From: Symbiodinium natans
Taxonomy: Eukaryota; Sar; Dinophyceae; Suessiales; Symbiodiniaceae
Direction of reading: 5' to 3'
Assembly: GCA_905221605.1 (NCBI GenBank)
Contig: CAJNDS010000178.1
Coordinates: 1 to 64,000 of the forward strand
DNA length: 64,000 nucleotides
Of the stretch, positions 9,769-20,190 are shown piece after piece (within the stretch, counting starts at the first letter, position 1; every line of letters begins with the position of its first letter). The position numbers were made by a program, and so were the translations under genes. A model generated the notes under the pieces. It was not told the DNA's origin and did not search any database. It saw only the letters and a program-made list of their open reading frames with translations.

Positions 9769-9850
9769 TTATACTAGCAGTCCTTAATAGTACCCCCTAT
9801 TATAAGCCCAATTCAGGACTGTTAGTAGAATTCGGGGGAACATCCCAAGG
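9769..9850 (+). mobile_element. Family A inverted-repeat element, copy 1 (left end cut)
   Basis: Interior TAGTACCCCCTATTATAAG and right arm AGGACTGTTAGTAG...GGGGGAACATCCCAAGG match the other A copies. The left arm begins at CTTATACTAGCAGTCC, without the outer 15 bp. It forms the 5' side of the intron before the coiled-coil-like exon. Confidence 0.75.
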
Positions 9851-10081
9851 TTTAAAGTTTAGGGGAAGCAAAATCCCTTGCATCTAGCAGTACAGCTTAA
9901 GCTAACTTAACACATGCCGAGCACACCGAAAACCCTAAACCGCTGAAACCCCTCAGCCCTTAAGGTAACTTGCTTTCTTTAAAACCGGTTTAGGGTTAGG
10001 GTTAAGGGTTTCCTTGAGCCCGACACACGAAACAACCGCCTGCAAGACCCGAAACCCTTAACCCTCATAACCACAACGATA

Positions 10082-10288
10082 CTCATGGGGCTCTACCTTG
10101 ACCCCAAGGTTGTACCCTTGGGTTTGGGGACCCTTTTTAGAGATCCCCTTCTTAAAGATCCTCGAAGGGATTACATGGGCAAAACTTTTAGAATTTTAAG
10201 GGGACCTTTTAGGCCTAGCAACCTGCAATGCCTAGTAGCCGCATATAAGCCCAAAGAACCCATGCCAGAAAACCCTACAAACCGCTAA
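10082..10288 (+). other. Open but unsupported stretch
   Basis: An AT-richer unique segment with GACCC/GGGACC motifs like family D elements (GGGGACCCTTTTTAGAG). An open frame of 67 codons runs through it, but its composition resembles element sequence rather than an exon. Confidence 0.3.
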
Positions 10289-10384
10289 GGAAAAAAGCCA
10301 TATACTCAGCGTAAAAGACCCTAAACCCTCAACCTTATAGGCCTAAACCCTAAACCCTAAACCCTAAACCCTAAAAAACCCTTC

Positions 10385-12632
10385 CATGCGCGGCAGGGAA
10401 GCCATGCCGGCCGCCCCTCCACCTCTGCGAGGTCATCGCTCGAGGCGCCCCACAGGGAATGACCGCAAACCTCCTGGCTAGGGTTTAGGGTTTAGGGTTT
10501 AGGGTTTAGGGTTTAGGGTTTAGGGTTTAGGGTTTAGGGTTTAGGGTTTAGGGTTTAGGGTTTAGGGTTTAGGGTTTAGGGTTTAGGGTTTAGGGTTTAG
10601 GGTTTAGGGTTTAGGGTTAGGGTGTGGGGTTTAGTGTTAGGGTTTAGGGTTTGAACCTCCTAAGCCCTAAACTCTGGAATCTTAAATCCAAAGCCCTAAG
10701 CCCTGAACCCCAAACCCTGGAATCGCGCTGTAAATCCTGGAACCCTAAACCCTAACACTAAACCCCACACCCTAACCCTAAACCCTAAACCCTAAACCCT
10801 AAACCCTAAACCCTAAACCCTAAACCCTAAACCCTAAACCCTAAACTTCCCTAGCCCGAAACCCCTTGTCAGGGCTTCAGGCTCCTGCCTTCGGCGGGAG
10901 CGTCACGCCTTCGCGGAGCTGACGCCCGGGGTTTGGGGTTTAGGGTTTAGGGTTTAGGGTTTAGGGTTTAGGGTTTGGGGTTTAGGGTTTAGGGTTTGGG
11001 GTTTGGGGTTTAGGGTTTAGGGTTTAGGGTTTAGGGTTTAGGGTTTGGGGTTTGGGGTTTGGGGTTTGGGGTTTAGGGTTTAAGGGTCTAGGGTTTAGGG
11101 TTTAGACCAGAGGACTTCGGGTTTAGGGCTTGGACCGGAGGAGCACTGTTCTGGAGACTGCGTACCGAAGCACCATACGAAGTAGAACTTTTGGTAGCTA
11201 ACCCCTTAGTGGCACTGCAAAAACTCTGGGAGCTCTCGGAACCCTTGTCTGCTTCCTCAAATTGCCCTAAAGACCGGTTACTGCAGCTGTTATGCTGTTA
11301 TGCTTTTGGGTATCTTTTGAGCTATCCTGCTAAGGAAAGAGTCCTGAAAAAAAAAAACTGCAGGTCCATCAGGGTAAGAAGGGTCAAACTAAACCCTAAA
11401 CCCCAAACCCTGAACAAACCCTCAACCCAAAACCGCAACCGTAAGCCGAAACCCCATATCCTTGCAACGCCCGGCAAACTCCCAACCCCTGGTGCCTGGC
11501 AAGGCCAAAGGCATATGTAGAAGTAGCACAGCTGGGCCCGCCTCCGCCAATCGTGGCTCAACCGGGTTTAGGGTTTAGGGGTTTAGGGTTTTAGGGGTTG
11601 TAACTTACTAAGACTTGCAATTCCTAAACCCTAACCGCTAACCCTCGGTGCGGCAGGGAGGTCGATCCGCGGCAGGGTTAGACGGGTGTAGGGGAAACCC
11701 AAGAGCTTTTAGGGTTAGGCTTTTGAGAACCCAGCAGCCGAGACCGAAACAACAAAAAGGACCTGTAGAGCAGAAGCTGGAGTAACGAAAGCTCGAAGTT
11801 GCGGGCTGTTCCTCTTACTTGTCTTGGAGGAAGATAAACTGGCTGACAACCCTCAACCCTAAACCCTAAGCCCTATTCCCGAGCCACCAACAGCAAGAAA
11901 GGACCAGCCTGAGTGTTCGCGATGTGCTGTCTGACAAAGTCAAGTTGCTCTTGGTTCACCCTTAGGCTGCAGAGGTGGGGACGACTCGACCCTAAACAGG
12001 GTTTTGGGATGTTTTAGGGGTTTTAGGGTGTTTTAGGGTGCTTAGGGCCTTTTGGGGGTGTTTTGGCGTTTTGGGGTTCTTTAGGGTATTGCAGGGTGTT
12101 TAGCCTGCATGTGAGGATCGATACGGCTTTGTGGTTTATACTGTCCAGGGCTCGGGCCCCGATATGGGTGGTCACAAAGGAACTCAAGTAAAGATTGCGC
12201 CGTACAGCCTCACAAGACCCAAGAAGCCTACAGTTTGCCTAAAAGTTTGTACGTCTCGAAAAGCTTAGAGGGACTGGAGGGTTGCTTTAAGGAGGCTACA
12301 GAGAGCTGCCTAACTCCCAACCCCCCCACGCCCCCGGACCCGCAGGGAACAAAACAAAACTCCCCAAACCGCAAGCAACTGGACCATGCAGGCCCGAAAC
12401 CTCAAAGCACTAAAGCTTAGGGTAGGGTTTTCGGAAACCCCAAGCCGCAAGCCGCAAGACAAGCAGCTGGTAGTTGGAATGATCCCCAAAACGCTACACT
12501 AGGGTTTAATAGGGTTTAGGGTTTAGGGTTTAGACACCAACCCCGAAACAAGGGGCTGATAGTTGGAGTTGTCCAAGAAGTAGACGTCCACGCCTTTGAT
12601 TTGGCGGTGGCCATACAGCCTCGGCTTCTCTA
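10385..12632 (-). CDS. Run of candidate minus-strand exons, unknown product(s)
   Basis: Open islands between arrays, in minus order: 12632-12548 (LYGHRQIKGVDVYFLDN), 12231-12116 (SSFVTTHIGARALDS; the plus strand is also open here), 11988-11880 (LRVNQEQLDFVRQHI), about 11825-11803 (QFIFLQD before a GTAAGAGG donor), 11704-11657 (RLTLPRIDLPAAPR), 11558-11482 (HDWRRRAQLCYFY, then GC donor) and 10477-10385 (SLWGASSDDLAEVEG). GVDVYFLDN recalls the N-terminal part of GT5 starch/glycogen synthases, but nothing else confirms that. The run may hold more than one gene. Phases between islands were not all resolved. Confidence 0.35.
10480..10847. repeat. Inverted duplication of a telomere-type array
   Basis: TTTAGGG units (10480-10619), then the irregular stretch GGGTGTGGGGTTTAGTGTTAGGG, end at about 10651. 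From 10741 to 10847 the exact reverse complement follows, irregular units included. The arms share at least 40 bp with the same non-canonical units, so this is a true inverted duplication around an 89-bp spacer, not two independent arrays. It is flanked by minus-strand candidate exon 10385-10477. Confidence 0.9.
10931..11105 (+). repeat. Mixed TTTAGGG / TTTGGGG array
   Basis: Blocks of TTTAGGG alternate with blocks of TTTGGGG. The island just upstream (10855-10930) has small GC-rich hairpins (CTCCTGCCTTCGGCGGGAG). Confidence 0.85.
11191..11350 (+). CDS. Open frame, doubtful
   Basis: About 50 codons without repeat-derived residues (LVALQKLWELSEPLSA, LLQLLCCYAFGYLL), then A-rich and telomeric sequence. 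No splice signals that I trust. Confidence 0.2.
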
Positions 12633-12724
12633 CAGGGCCTCTCAGCAAGCTCCTGTGCTTCTTGTCTCGGGTTTAGGGTTTAGGGTTTAGGCTTTAGGAT
12701 TTAGGGTTTAGGGTTTAGGGTTTA

Positions 12725-13019
12725 GGACTCAGGGTGTAGAAGAATTCGCAGAGCTTGAGGGGCTTCATGGCCTTGGGATGTAGGGTCTTTGTCTGCAGGG
12801 CCTTAGGGTTCTGCATTTTTGTTTTTTTTTTTTTTTTTTGGGGGGGGGGGGGGGGGGTACAGGAGTCCAAATCGGACTCAGGGTGTAGAAGAATTCGCAG
12901 AGCTTGAGGGGCTTCATGGCCTTGGGATGTAGGGTTTTGTCTGCAGGGCCTTAGGGTTCTGCATTTTTTTTTTTTTTTTTTTTTTTTGGGGGGGGGGGGG
13001 GGTACAGGAGTCCAAAATC
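12725..13019 (+). repeat. 149-bp tandem duplication with T/G homopolymers
   Basis: Two copies (12725-12873 and 12874-13019), each starting GGACTCAGGGTGTAGAAG and holding a T run joined to a G run near the 3' end, then GTACAGGAGTCC. The copies differ almost only in homopolymer lengths. GAGTCC and GGACTC at the ends are inverted repeats of each other. Confidence 0.95.
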
Positions 13020-13500
13020 CGGTTGCGAGAGTGTCCCAAGCTGCCAGGTCTTTGGGGAGTGGGGTTTGGGGTTTAGGGTTTAGGGGCTTCGGGCGGTTTA
13101 CGACAAGCCTGGCAGCCCAAAACCTCAAAATTGACCCCAAACCCGAACCCCAAAAGAAACACCCTAATCCCTAATGCCTAAACCCTAAACCCTAGACCCT
13201 ATACCCTAATCCCTAACCCTAAACCCTAAATCCTAAACCCTAAGCCCTACTCCCCAAGCCCTAAACCCTTGCCCGAAACCCTGAACCCGAACCCTAGCCC
13301 CAAACCCCAGACTTCAGACTTTAGGGCTAGGGTTTAGGGTTTAGGGTTTAGGGTTTAGGGTTTAGGGTTTAGGGTTTAGGGTTTAGGGTTTAGGGTTTAG
13401 GGTTTAGGGTTTAGGGTTTCGGGTTTAGGGTTTCGGGTTTAGGGCAACCCCCCCCCACCCGACCCGAGCAGTTTGATTTGGGAGACCCCTGTGATCTGCC

Positions 13501-13620
13501 AGGATGGCCCTTAAAACAGTCTGAAAAAAATATTAACCCTAAACCCTAAACCCTAAACCCTAAACCCTAAATATGATCCTCTTAAACCCAAGAAGGGCAG
13601 GCATGAAAAATCCCAAGGGC
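13501..13620 (+). mobile_element. Family G element, copy 1
   Basis: AGGATGGCCCTTAAAACA, then AATATT, a CCCTAAA array (about 13534-13570), then ATATGATCCTCTTAAACCC and CCCAAGGGC. It pairs with the copy at 15235, which has the same flanks and the array in the same orientation. Confidence 0.65.
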
Positions 13621-14179
13621 AGTTATCTTAAACTCTAACCCCTAAACCCTACACCCGAATACCCCTAAAACCCTAAACCCTAAACCCTAAGATCTGTGCT
13701 TCCTAGGGGCAGCCCCTGCATGCCCTGTGGGGAAGTGGCACTCAGGTCGAAGATCGGACGCCTCAAGTGACATCTGTTTTACAGCGTGAAGGTCTTTCTG
13801 CGGTTTAGCGTTCACGGTTTCGGGCTGAGGGGCTTAATCGTCTCGGGTTGAGCGGGTTCCGTCTGTGACAACCAGGGTCTTGCTAACCTCAAATCTGTAC
13901 CAACCTGAGGCGATATTATAGGGTCTACAGGGCTTAGGCTGAGGGCATGATGGAAGCAGAACCCAGAAGTTTTTAAAAGAGAGAGAGATTTGAGAAACAA
14001 TGCGCTCCGCAAGTCATGTCAGGATAAGTCGCATTGGGCTTAGGGTTTAGGGTTTAGGGTTCAGGGTTTAGGGTGGAATCGGATAATGACTGAATCAGAC
14101 TGTGTTGGAAGAGTGTCGGAAGAGCGGTGTCTTTGGCACTTCTCTGAACGGATCGTCCTCTTTACTCAAGTAGCCGGGC

Positions 14180-14335
14180 CTACATGTGGTGATTTCTCTA
14201 AATTATTACGTCCCTCTTGGGGTCCTTTATTTCAAGTCGGCCCCTCTTGTTTGGGGTACCCTAAACCCTAAACCCTAAACCCTAAACCCTAAACCCAACA
14301 AGGGCCCCTGATTTAGAGAACCCACCATATGGGGG
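14180..14335 (+). mobile_element. Family D element with internal array
   Basis: The left arm (GATTTCTCTAAATTA, GTCCCTCTTGGGG) and the right arm (AACAAGGGCCCCTGATTTAG, AGAACCCACC) are imperfect inverted repeats. About five CCCTAAA units (14258-14296) lie between them. Confidence 0.6.
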
Positions 14336-14487
14336 TCTTGTATTGCAACAGGGGAGCGCATCCAGGGGACAGCACTTGCCACCTGTACTTCTGTTTTGAC
14401 CACAGTTGTCACTACACAAGACACCACAACACTCTTCCATGGAGTGGAGGGGAGGTTTCGGGTTTAGGGCTTACAAGCTTATAGGCC

Positions 14488-14889
14488 TTGACCCACTATC
14501 TCGAAACCCTTGAGGCAACCTCGACCGATGACCCTGCCCAGGGGCAGCGTTGTATTCAAGTGGTGTATCCGAGCAGAGTCATACCTGGCTTGTCTCGCCA
14601 CTCGCTTACGGATGGGGCATTCAGAAATCAGGTTCTCTTCTTGGATATGATGAAGCTCAGAGTTCGATTGCGCAGCTGCGCATACCTACTCAAAGGTTTC
14701 CTAACCCTAAACCCTAAACCCTCATTCCTAATTAACCTTAAAACCTAAACCCTAAACCCTGAACCCTAAATCCAACACCTCAGGCCCTAGAGCCCAGCTG
14801 CAGACTAAAATGAGCGACGTCGCGCAGAACGTCGCGCAGAACTTGCATGCAACCTTCGCAGCCTCAACCTCCAAGCAACACGCTGCCTA
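14488..14889 (+). CDS. Candidate plus-strand exons, C-terminal end of an unknown protein
   Basis: Open island 14488-14706 (RCIQVVYPSRVIPGLSRH, LFLDMMKLRVRLRS) and, after an array, 14800-14889 (MSDVAQNVAQNLHATF) ending in TAG at the array junction CCTAGGG. CCCAG precedes the second island. Whether they join in phase was not settled. Confidence 0.35.
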
Positions 14890-15234
14890 GGGTTTAGGGG
14901 TTAGGGTGCAAGGTTTAGGGTTTAGGGTTTCGGTTAACCCCCCTGAAAAATATGATAGCCCAAACCCTAAAAACCTAAATACCGAACCCCCAATCCAGCA
15001 ACCCTGCATCCTAAACACTCTACATCATACAAGCAAGACCCCGCTCCCCATCCCCCCTGCGTAAGCAACCCCCCCTGCTCCCTCCCCCCTAAACCCTAAA
15101 CCCTAAACCATAAACCCTAAACCCTAAACCCTAAACCCTAAACTCACCCTCCCATCGACCGACCCTTTGCCGCCTCGGCTCCTGTGAATTCTCCAAGTGC
15201 CAATCCTGGTGCTAAACCGAGGCGTAGGAGTTCT

Positions 15235-15464
15235 AGGATGGCCCTTAGAACACCCTCTGACCCTAAACCCTAAACCTTTAAACCTTTGAACCTTTAATCC
15301 TTTACACCTTTTAACCCTAAACCCTAAACCCTAAACCCTAAGCCCTAAACCCTAAACCCTAAACCCTAAACCCTAAAACCCTAAACCCTAAAAAATATTC
15401 CTGAATGTGAATATGACCTTCTTAGACCCAAATAAGGGAGAATACAACATGTCCTAAGGGCCTG
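15235..15464 (+). mobile_element. Family G element, copy 2
   Basis: AGGATGGCCCTTAGAACA, then a CCCTAAA array with internal TTTAAACC variants (about 15260-15391), AAATATT, ATATGACCTTCTTAGACCC and GTCCTAAGGGCC. The ends GGCCCTTAG/CTAAGGGCC are inverted repeats. Confidence 0.7.
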
Positions 15465-15499
15465 CCTAGTTTTTAGAGCATGTCGAGTTCAGGGTAAAG

Positions 15500-15545
15500 T
15501 CTAGGGCTTAGGGCTTAGGGCTTAGGGCTTAGGGCTTAGGGCCTA
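15500..15545 (+). repeat. CTTAGGG variant array
   Basis: Six to seven units of GGGCTTA. The same variant occurs on the other strand at 6192-6230 and 62870-62925. Confidence 0.9.
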
Positions 15546-15649
15546 GGCATATTTAGGGCTTCACAGATGATGGGATCGAGGGTTTGAGATGAAGGCCTGG
15601 GGTGTAGAGCGAGATCGAGGGTTTCAGGGTTTGGGGGTTTGCAGTTTGT

Positions 15650-16240
15650 AGCTCTGTGCCGCCGCCTCAAGTGGAGTTGAAAAAGTGGGTCGGCGGCTTG
15701 TGAACATTACGACGGGGTGACATGACATACCCTTTTGCTCATGGAACCCCACGCGGCTTCCTAGACGGCAAAATCCAAAAACAAAACAACAAGCTCCGTA
15801 TGGATGGAGACCCTGCAAGACTGGCTCATGTCATTAACCCGGCACACCTGGACCAACCAATACCCCCCACATAGTGAAACCGATCAAGAGCGCCCAGATC
15901 CAAATTAAACCCTGACTTAAACCCTCAACCCAAAAACTCAAACCCCGATAAGACCTGATCCTGAAAGCCAAAACCGTAAACCCTGAACCCCTTGCGCTGA
16001 ACACGAAAACCGCAGAGTTAGGGTATAGGGTATAGGCCCTATAGGGCTTAGGGTTCAGGGTTAAGGGAAAGAAACGCGCTAAACCCTAAACCCTAAACCC
16101 TAAACACAATACCCCAAACTAAAACATAAGCACGAAAGAGCAACCAGGGAATGTCGGAACGCCGAGAAGGCCGAGACACATGATTGCCGGCCTGGGGATG
16201 GTCCAGGAGATTCTGGGTTTGGGGTTTGGGGCCTAGTGTT
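15650..16240 (+). CDS. Weak plus-strand islands
   Basis: 15660-15719 reads VPPPQVELKKWVGGL then TGA. 16140-16220 reads ECRNAEKAETHDCRPGDG after an AAG. Both are short, with no resolved partners; the rest of 15.5-16.4 kb is degenerate repeat. Confidence 0.2.
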
Positions 16241-16419
16241 CAGAAGCTGAAGCTCTGAGGTTTCTTCGAAACCAGATTCCTGAGTTCTCTCGGGCTTATT
16301 GAATTCTTACGGCTGAAGGTATACTTCTCAAATACCAAAGGGTCAAAAAACATCCTATGGTCTTAGGTCCCTTTGGCTCCCAAATCAGATAGCACTTCGT
16401 AGACACCGTTTCAGAATCA

Positions 16420-16860
16420 CCGGAGACGCAATGATGTGCCTACACTGGCGCATGTCATCTCATCCTGGCCGATGGAGGAACGCTGCTGCCACGATAGATC
16501 TGGGTGCATGCGGCAAACTTCTAGCAGCTCCTTCGCCAGGTCTTCCTGGCTGACGGGATGTGAAGGCGACGTACGAGCTCGTCGCGCTCGATGGAAAGCA
16601 TACAGCCCATTGCGTCTGCTCCCCCTTCCGCTTGACGCCGGTTTGACACAGCCGAGGCCAGCTCTACCTTCTGCTTCTTCTTCGGAGGGTTCAGGGGACT
16701 TTGTAGGTGGGGTTACAAGTAAGGTAACTATACTTATCACTACTTATAACCTCAATTAAGGCACTTATATCCCTACTTACTAAGTGCCCCAATCCTCCAA
16801 GTAGTCTCCGCTGCCGTGGATGAAACTTTAAGATCGACAGGCGCATCAGTTGCCTGCTCC
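16420..16860 (-). CDS. Two minus-strand exons split by a family C element
   Basis: Upstream island 16860-16806 (ATDAPVDLKVSSTAAE) and downstream island 16713-16420, with the element as intron and a CTACAAAG acceptor. The downstream island has two overlapping good frames. One reads PPKKKQKVELASAV, MLSIERDELVRRLHIPS and then stops. The other takes over in the next frame with QEDLAKELLEVCRMHPDLSW and DEMTCASV. This looks like one helical protein with a frameshift near 16550, either a base error or a decayed gene. Function unknown. Confidence 0.4.
16711..16805 (+). mobile_element. Family C element, copy 2 (diverged)
   Basis: The right end CCTCCAAGTAG matches the family terminus. The interior has the family-like CTTATAACC and GCACTTA; the left end is poorly conserved. 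It occupies the gap between the two exons above, as an intron would. Confidence 0.5.
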
Positions 16861-17354
16861 GGGTTTAGGGTTTAGGGTTTCGGGGTTTGAGGTATAGGGT
16901 TTAGGGTATAGGGTTCAGGGGTTAGGGGACATCTCCGATATGGCAAGGCGCACAGACAAAGTGGTAATGAGAGGGGCGTGTCTTCGGGAGATGTCTTTGT
17001 AATATGGGGTTCTTCCATGGGGGTAGGTAGCTGGGGAACCTTAGGGAAGCCGTAGGAAGAAGTAGGGAGCATAAAGGAATCTTGGGTTACATACCCCCCT
17101 TGAAGCCCCCTCCCTTAAGAGGAGGGGACTGTGTGTCGGTAATAAGCACTAATTAGAATGGTACCACCACATAACACCAAAACCGTGTGGACTTCAGGCC
17201 CAGAAACTATAAATTTAAGGCACCCTGACCCCTCAACCCTAAACCCTGAAACTTTGGGGTTTGGGTCTTGAGGCTTAAGGGCTTCGCGCTTCGGACTGTC
17301 AGCTTCAGGCCGTAGGGTTTAGGGTATGGGGCTTAGCTTGTAGAGTTGAGGGTC

Positions 17355-18193
17355 TAGGGCTAAGGGGGTAGAAGCCGTTGAAGCTGCAAACTCAGAACCT
17401 CTCGAGAATTTCGGGACCAGAAATTAGCTGTGAGCCCTAAACCCTAAAACCCAAACCCTAAATCCTAAGCCCGAAACCCTAAACCCTGCTGATTAGTTTT
17501 ACCTGCGGAGGTTGTGCCGGGCGAGGCCGCGATGGGTTCAAAGCTTCCAATGCCCAGAGCCTGTTTAGGGTTTAGGGTGTTACAGGACTTCGCCGAAGAC
17601 ACCTTTAAGGGGGTTGAGAATTTAGGGGGTGTAATCACTCAAGACTCGCGTTTAAGATCCTCCTTGTACTAGGCTCCCCAATGCTGGACCCAAGAAAAAC
17701 CATGAACCCTAAACCCTAAACCCTAAACCCTAAACCCTAAACCCTAAACCTTAAACCTTAAATCCTAAACCCTAAACCCTAAACCCTAAACCCTAAACCC
17801 TAAACCCTAAACCCAGCCCTGGGTCCCCTCGTTCCCGTCTGCAAGCTCAGGCGCCGTGTAGATGAATGGGATGCCAGCAGCTTCAGTAGATAGCTGCTGC
17901 ACCAGCCAGCTCACCTCACCATCCTGCTTTCGGGATTTGGGCCGCTGAGCTGTTTAGGGTTTAGGGTTTAGGGTTCAGGGTTTAGGGTTCAGGGTTAGGG
18001 TTAAGGTTAGGGTTTAGGGTTTAGGGTTTGGGGCTATGGCCCTGGTTAGAAAATACGGTCCGTGTTGAGGGTACCCAAAAAGGGACCCTAATTTTGAGAA
18101 CTGACCCTAAACCCTACACCCTATATAAACCCGAGATCCTACCTAGAGGTTTAGGACTTCGGCTTGAGAACTTACAGGGAGCTGTTGGGGTGT

Positions 18194-18232
<39 letters not shown>

Positions 18233-20190
18233 AGGGTTTAGGGCAAGGGTTTAGGCTTTAGGGTTTAGGGGTGGTTTAGGATTTCGGGTGAGAGGTGGGA
18301 AGGGGGGTGCGCATCGTGAGTTGGGGCTGACAGGAGGGTGGAAGCTATCTAGTTCTCCAAATTGCCGATGCATGACAGCCTATGTATACCTTGCATTTTG
18401 TAGCTGAGGCCACAAAACCCTAAACCCTAAATCCTACAGGACCTACATACTAGACATATCTTTGCGTGAGGGTCCATACTTTGGGAGTTAGGGGGGGGGG
18501 GGGGGGGGCCTGTTTAGTACTTAGGGATTTAGGTTTAGGGTTTAGGGTCAGGGTTTAGGGTGTAGGGCTTCGTGTTTAGGACCTTGCCAAAACGGGGCCC
18601 TGAAGCCTACATCCCACGTCAAGGGGCAATCTCGGGTTAGACCATTGCTGCCCACACTGCAGTGAAACGCGTGGGCTTTCTGTAAATGCAACGACAGGTT
18701 TCGGGTTTCGGGCTTAACTCAAGGGAGTCCTCTGGATAGTTGATGATATCCCCGCCGAGGGCGATAAGGTCCTGGAGCAGGGCGCCACTACAAATTAGGC
18801 TTGATCAAGGGTTCAAGGGGGGGGGTATGTCACCCAAGGTTCTCTACGGTTCCCTAAGCCTCCCTGTGTACCTACTCTATACCTACACCCTAAACCCTGA
18901 ACTCCCCCCTGAACCCCCCTCTCCCTTAATGACCCCTTAACTTTCGGAACCAGGGTGTCCAGGCCACCAAGGCTGGTAACCCTAACCCCTAAGCCCTAAG
19001 CCCTATATCCTAACACTACAGCCACAGGGGTGAGGGTTCAAAGCTTAGTTCTCTACACTCTGATTGGACACCCCTGAACCCCCAACAGGGTGGGCAGAAG
19101 TAGGCCTTGAACGCCGAAAGCCCGAAGCCCTAACCTGACCCCAAGCCCTAAACCCTAAACCCCAAACCCCAAACCCTAGACCCTAAATCCTAAACACTGA
19201 AACCTAAACCCTAAACCCTAAACCCTAAACCCTAAATCCTAAACCCTAAACCCTAAACCCTAAACCAGAAGTATAGGGCATCATGGCTAAGACCTTCAGG
19301 GGGCCCTTTCCTTATGCTTCAGCCCCACGACCGCACCCTCAGCTCGGCCCTTACCCCGTAGAAGTCAAGTTTAGGGTTTAGGGTTTAGGGTTTAGGGTTT
19401 AGGGTTTAGGGTTTAGGGTTTAGGGTTTAGGGTTTAGGGTTTAGGGTTTAGGGTTTAGGGTTTAGGGCCCCCAAGACCCCCAAAGGCCCCAACCCTTCAG
19501 CGGTCCACTCTTTGCTCCCGCGCCCGGCGCAGGAGGTTCACGAACTGCTCGCTGGGGTGCTTGAGCTGATGTGAGTCCTTGTCCTGCTTAGGTGTGTAGA
19601 GTTTTAGGGCTTTAGGGGGTTTTAGGGCTCTAGGTGTTCGATTTTTGGGGTCCTAAACCCTAAACCCTAAACCCTAAACCCTAAACCCTAAACCCTAAAA
19701 GTGTCTTAGGGTTTCAGGGACTTTAGGGCTTTAGCGTTTAAAGGTCTTGGGTTTGGGGCGTTAGAAGTTTTAGGGCTTTTCAGCGTTCTAGGGTCTCAGG
19801 GGTTAGGGCTTCAGGGTTTTAGGGCTTTTTTTTCGGAGTCTCATGGTCTTGGGGGTTGCTTTTCGGGGTTTTAGGTTGTAGAGTTTCAGGGATAGGCTTT
19901 ACTGAGCCTTTGTAGCATTCGGCAACTTCGATGACCCAGCAACCAGCAGGGTTACCCAATGTACTGCGTACATTACAAGGCATGTGTTCTGGTCCCGAAG
20001 AGAATCAGCCTGAACTACGTTTACTTCCTAAGCCCTACTCGCTAAAGACCCTACAAACACTGAACCCTACAACCTGTACGCCCTAAGCCAGTCCACCCTA
20101 AACCCTAAACCCTAAACCCTAAACCCTAAGTTCAGCCCCTTCTTCGCCTCGACATTGAGCAGCGCGCTGTACCTGGGCTTCTGCTTCAAG
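17355..20190 (-). CDS. Calcineurin-like metallophosphoesterase, partial exon model
   Basis: Minus-strand islands in order: 20188-20133 (KPRYSALLNVEAKK), 19963-19905 (GNPAGCWVIEVAECYKG), 19586-19505 (HPSEQFVNLLRRAREQ), 18787-18721 (LLQDLIALGGDIINYPEDS), 17914-17853 (VSWLVQQLSTEAAGIPFIYT), 17567-17502 (GIGSFEPIAASPG, then CAG|GTAAAA) and about 17437-17355 (ends in a stop in two frames). The 18787-18721 and 17914-17853 exons join in phase (GA and GC donors) into LGGDIINYP...GIPFIYTA, the pattern of a bacterial-type metallophosphatase where the metal-binding GDI/VN motif is followed by a helix and YTAGNHDW. The GNHDW box itself was not found, so the gene may be incomplete, decayed, or have an exon that I missed. 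Expected activity: phosphoester hydrolysis with a two-metal site. Confidence 0.45.
18044..18106 (+). mobile_element. Family D element, short copy
   Basis: Hairpin with GGTACC at its centre. The right arm CCCAAAAAGGGACCCTAAT, TTTGAGAACT pairs imperfectly with the left arm. No internal array, but TTTAGGG and CCCTAAA tracts abut both ends. Confidence 0.5.
18194..18231 (+). repeat. G38 homopolymer
   Basis: An uninterrupted G run of about 38 next to an array. Other long G or C runs are at 36901-36916, 41685-41712, 58330-58361 and 63490-63512. Lengths may be assembly-dependent. Confidence 0.9.
19370..19468 (+). repeat. TTTAGGG array
   Basis: About fourteen perfect units, in the intron between the 19586-19505 exon and a short island ending in a GTAAGG donor (about 19369-19355, LDFYG) of the metallophosphoesterase-like gene. 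Confidence 0.9.

Larger units (their letters stand above)
13020..14480. other. Arrays, a family G and a family D element, weak islands
   Basis: Telomere-type arrays at 13150-13300 (degenerate CCCTAAA) and 13326-13445 (TTTAGGG). Islands at 13683-13810 (minus: LHAVKQMSLEASD), 14094-14180 (minus: YLSKEDDPFREVP, then a stop) and 14350-14435 (minus: Cys-rich, from an ATG) are open but unconnected. The inverted-repeat elements are listed separately. Confidence 0.35.

Noticed and set aside
12548-12632. Starch/glycogen synthase (GT5) gene
   Set aside because: GVDVYFLDN is suggestive, but none of the neighbouring islands shows other GT5 motifs. Kept only as a remark.
18627-18690. An extra exon (KPTRFTAVWAAM) in the metallophosphoesterase-like gene
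   Set aside because: The exons on both sides join in phase without it, and alternative frames of the island are equally open.
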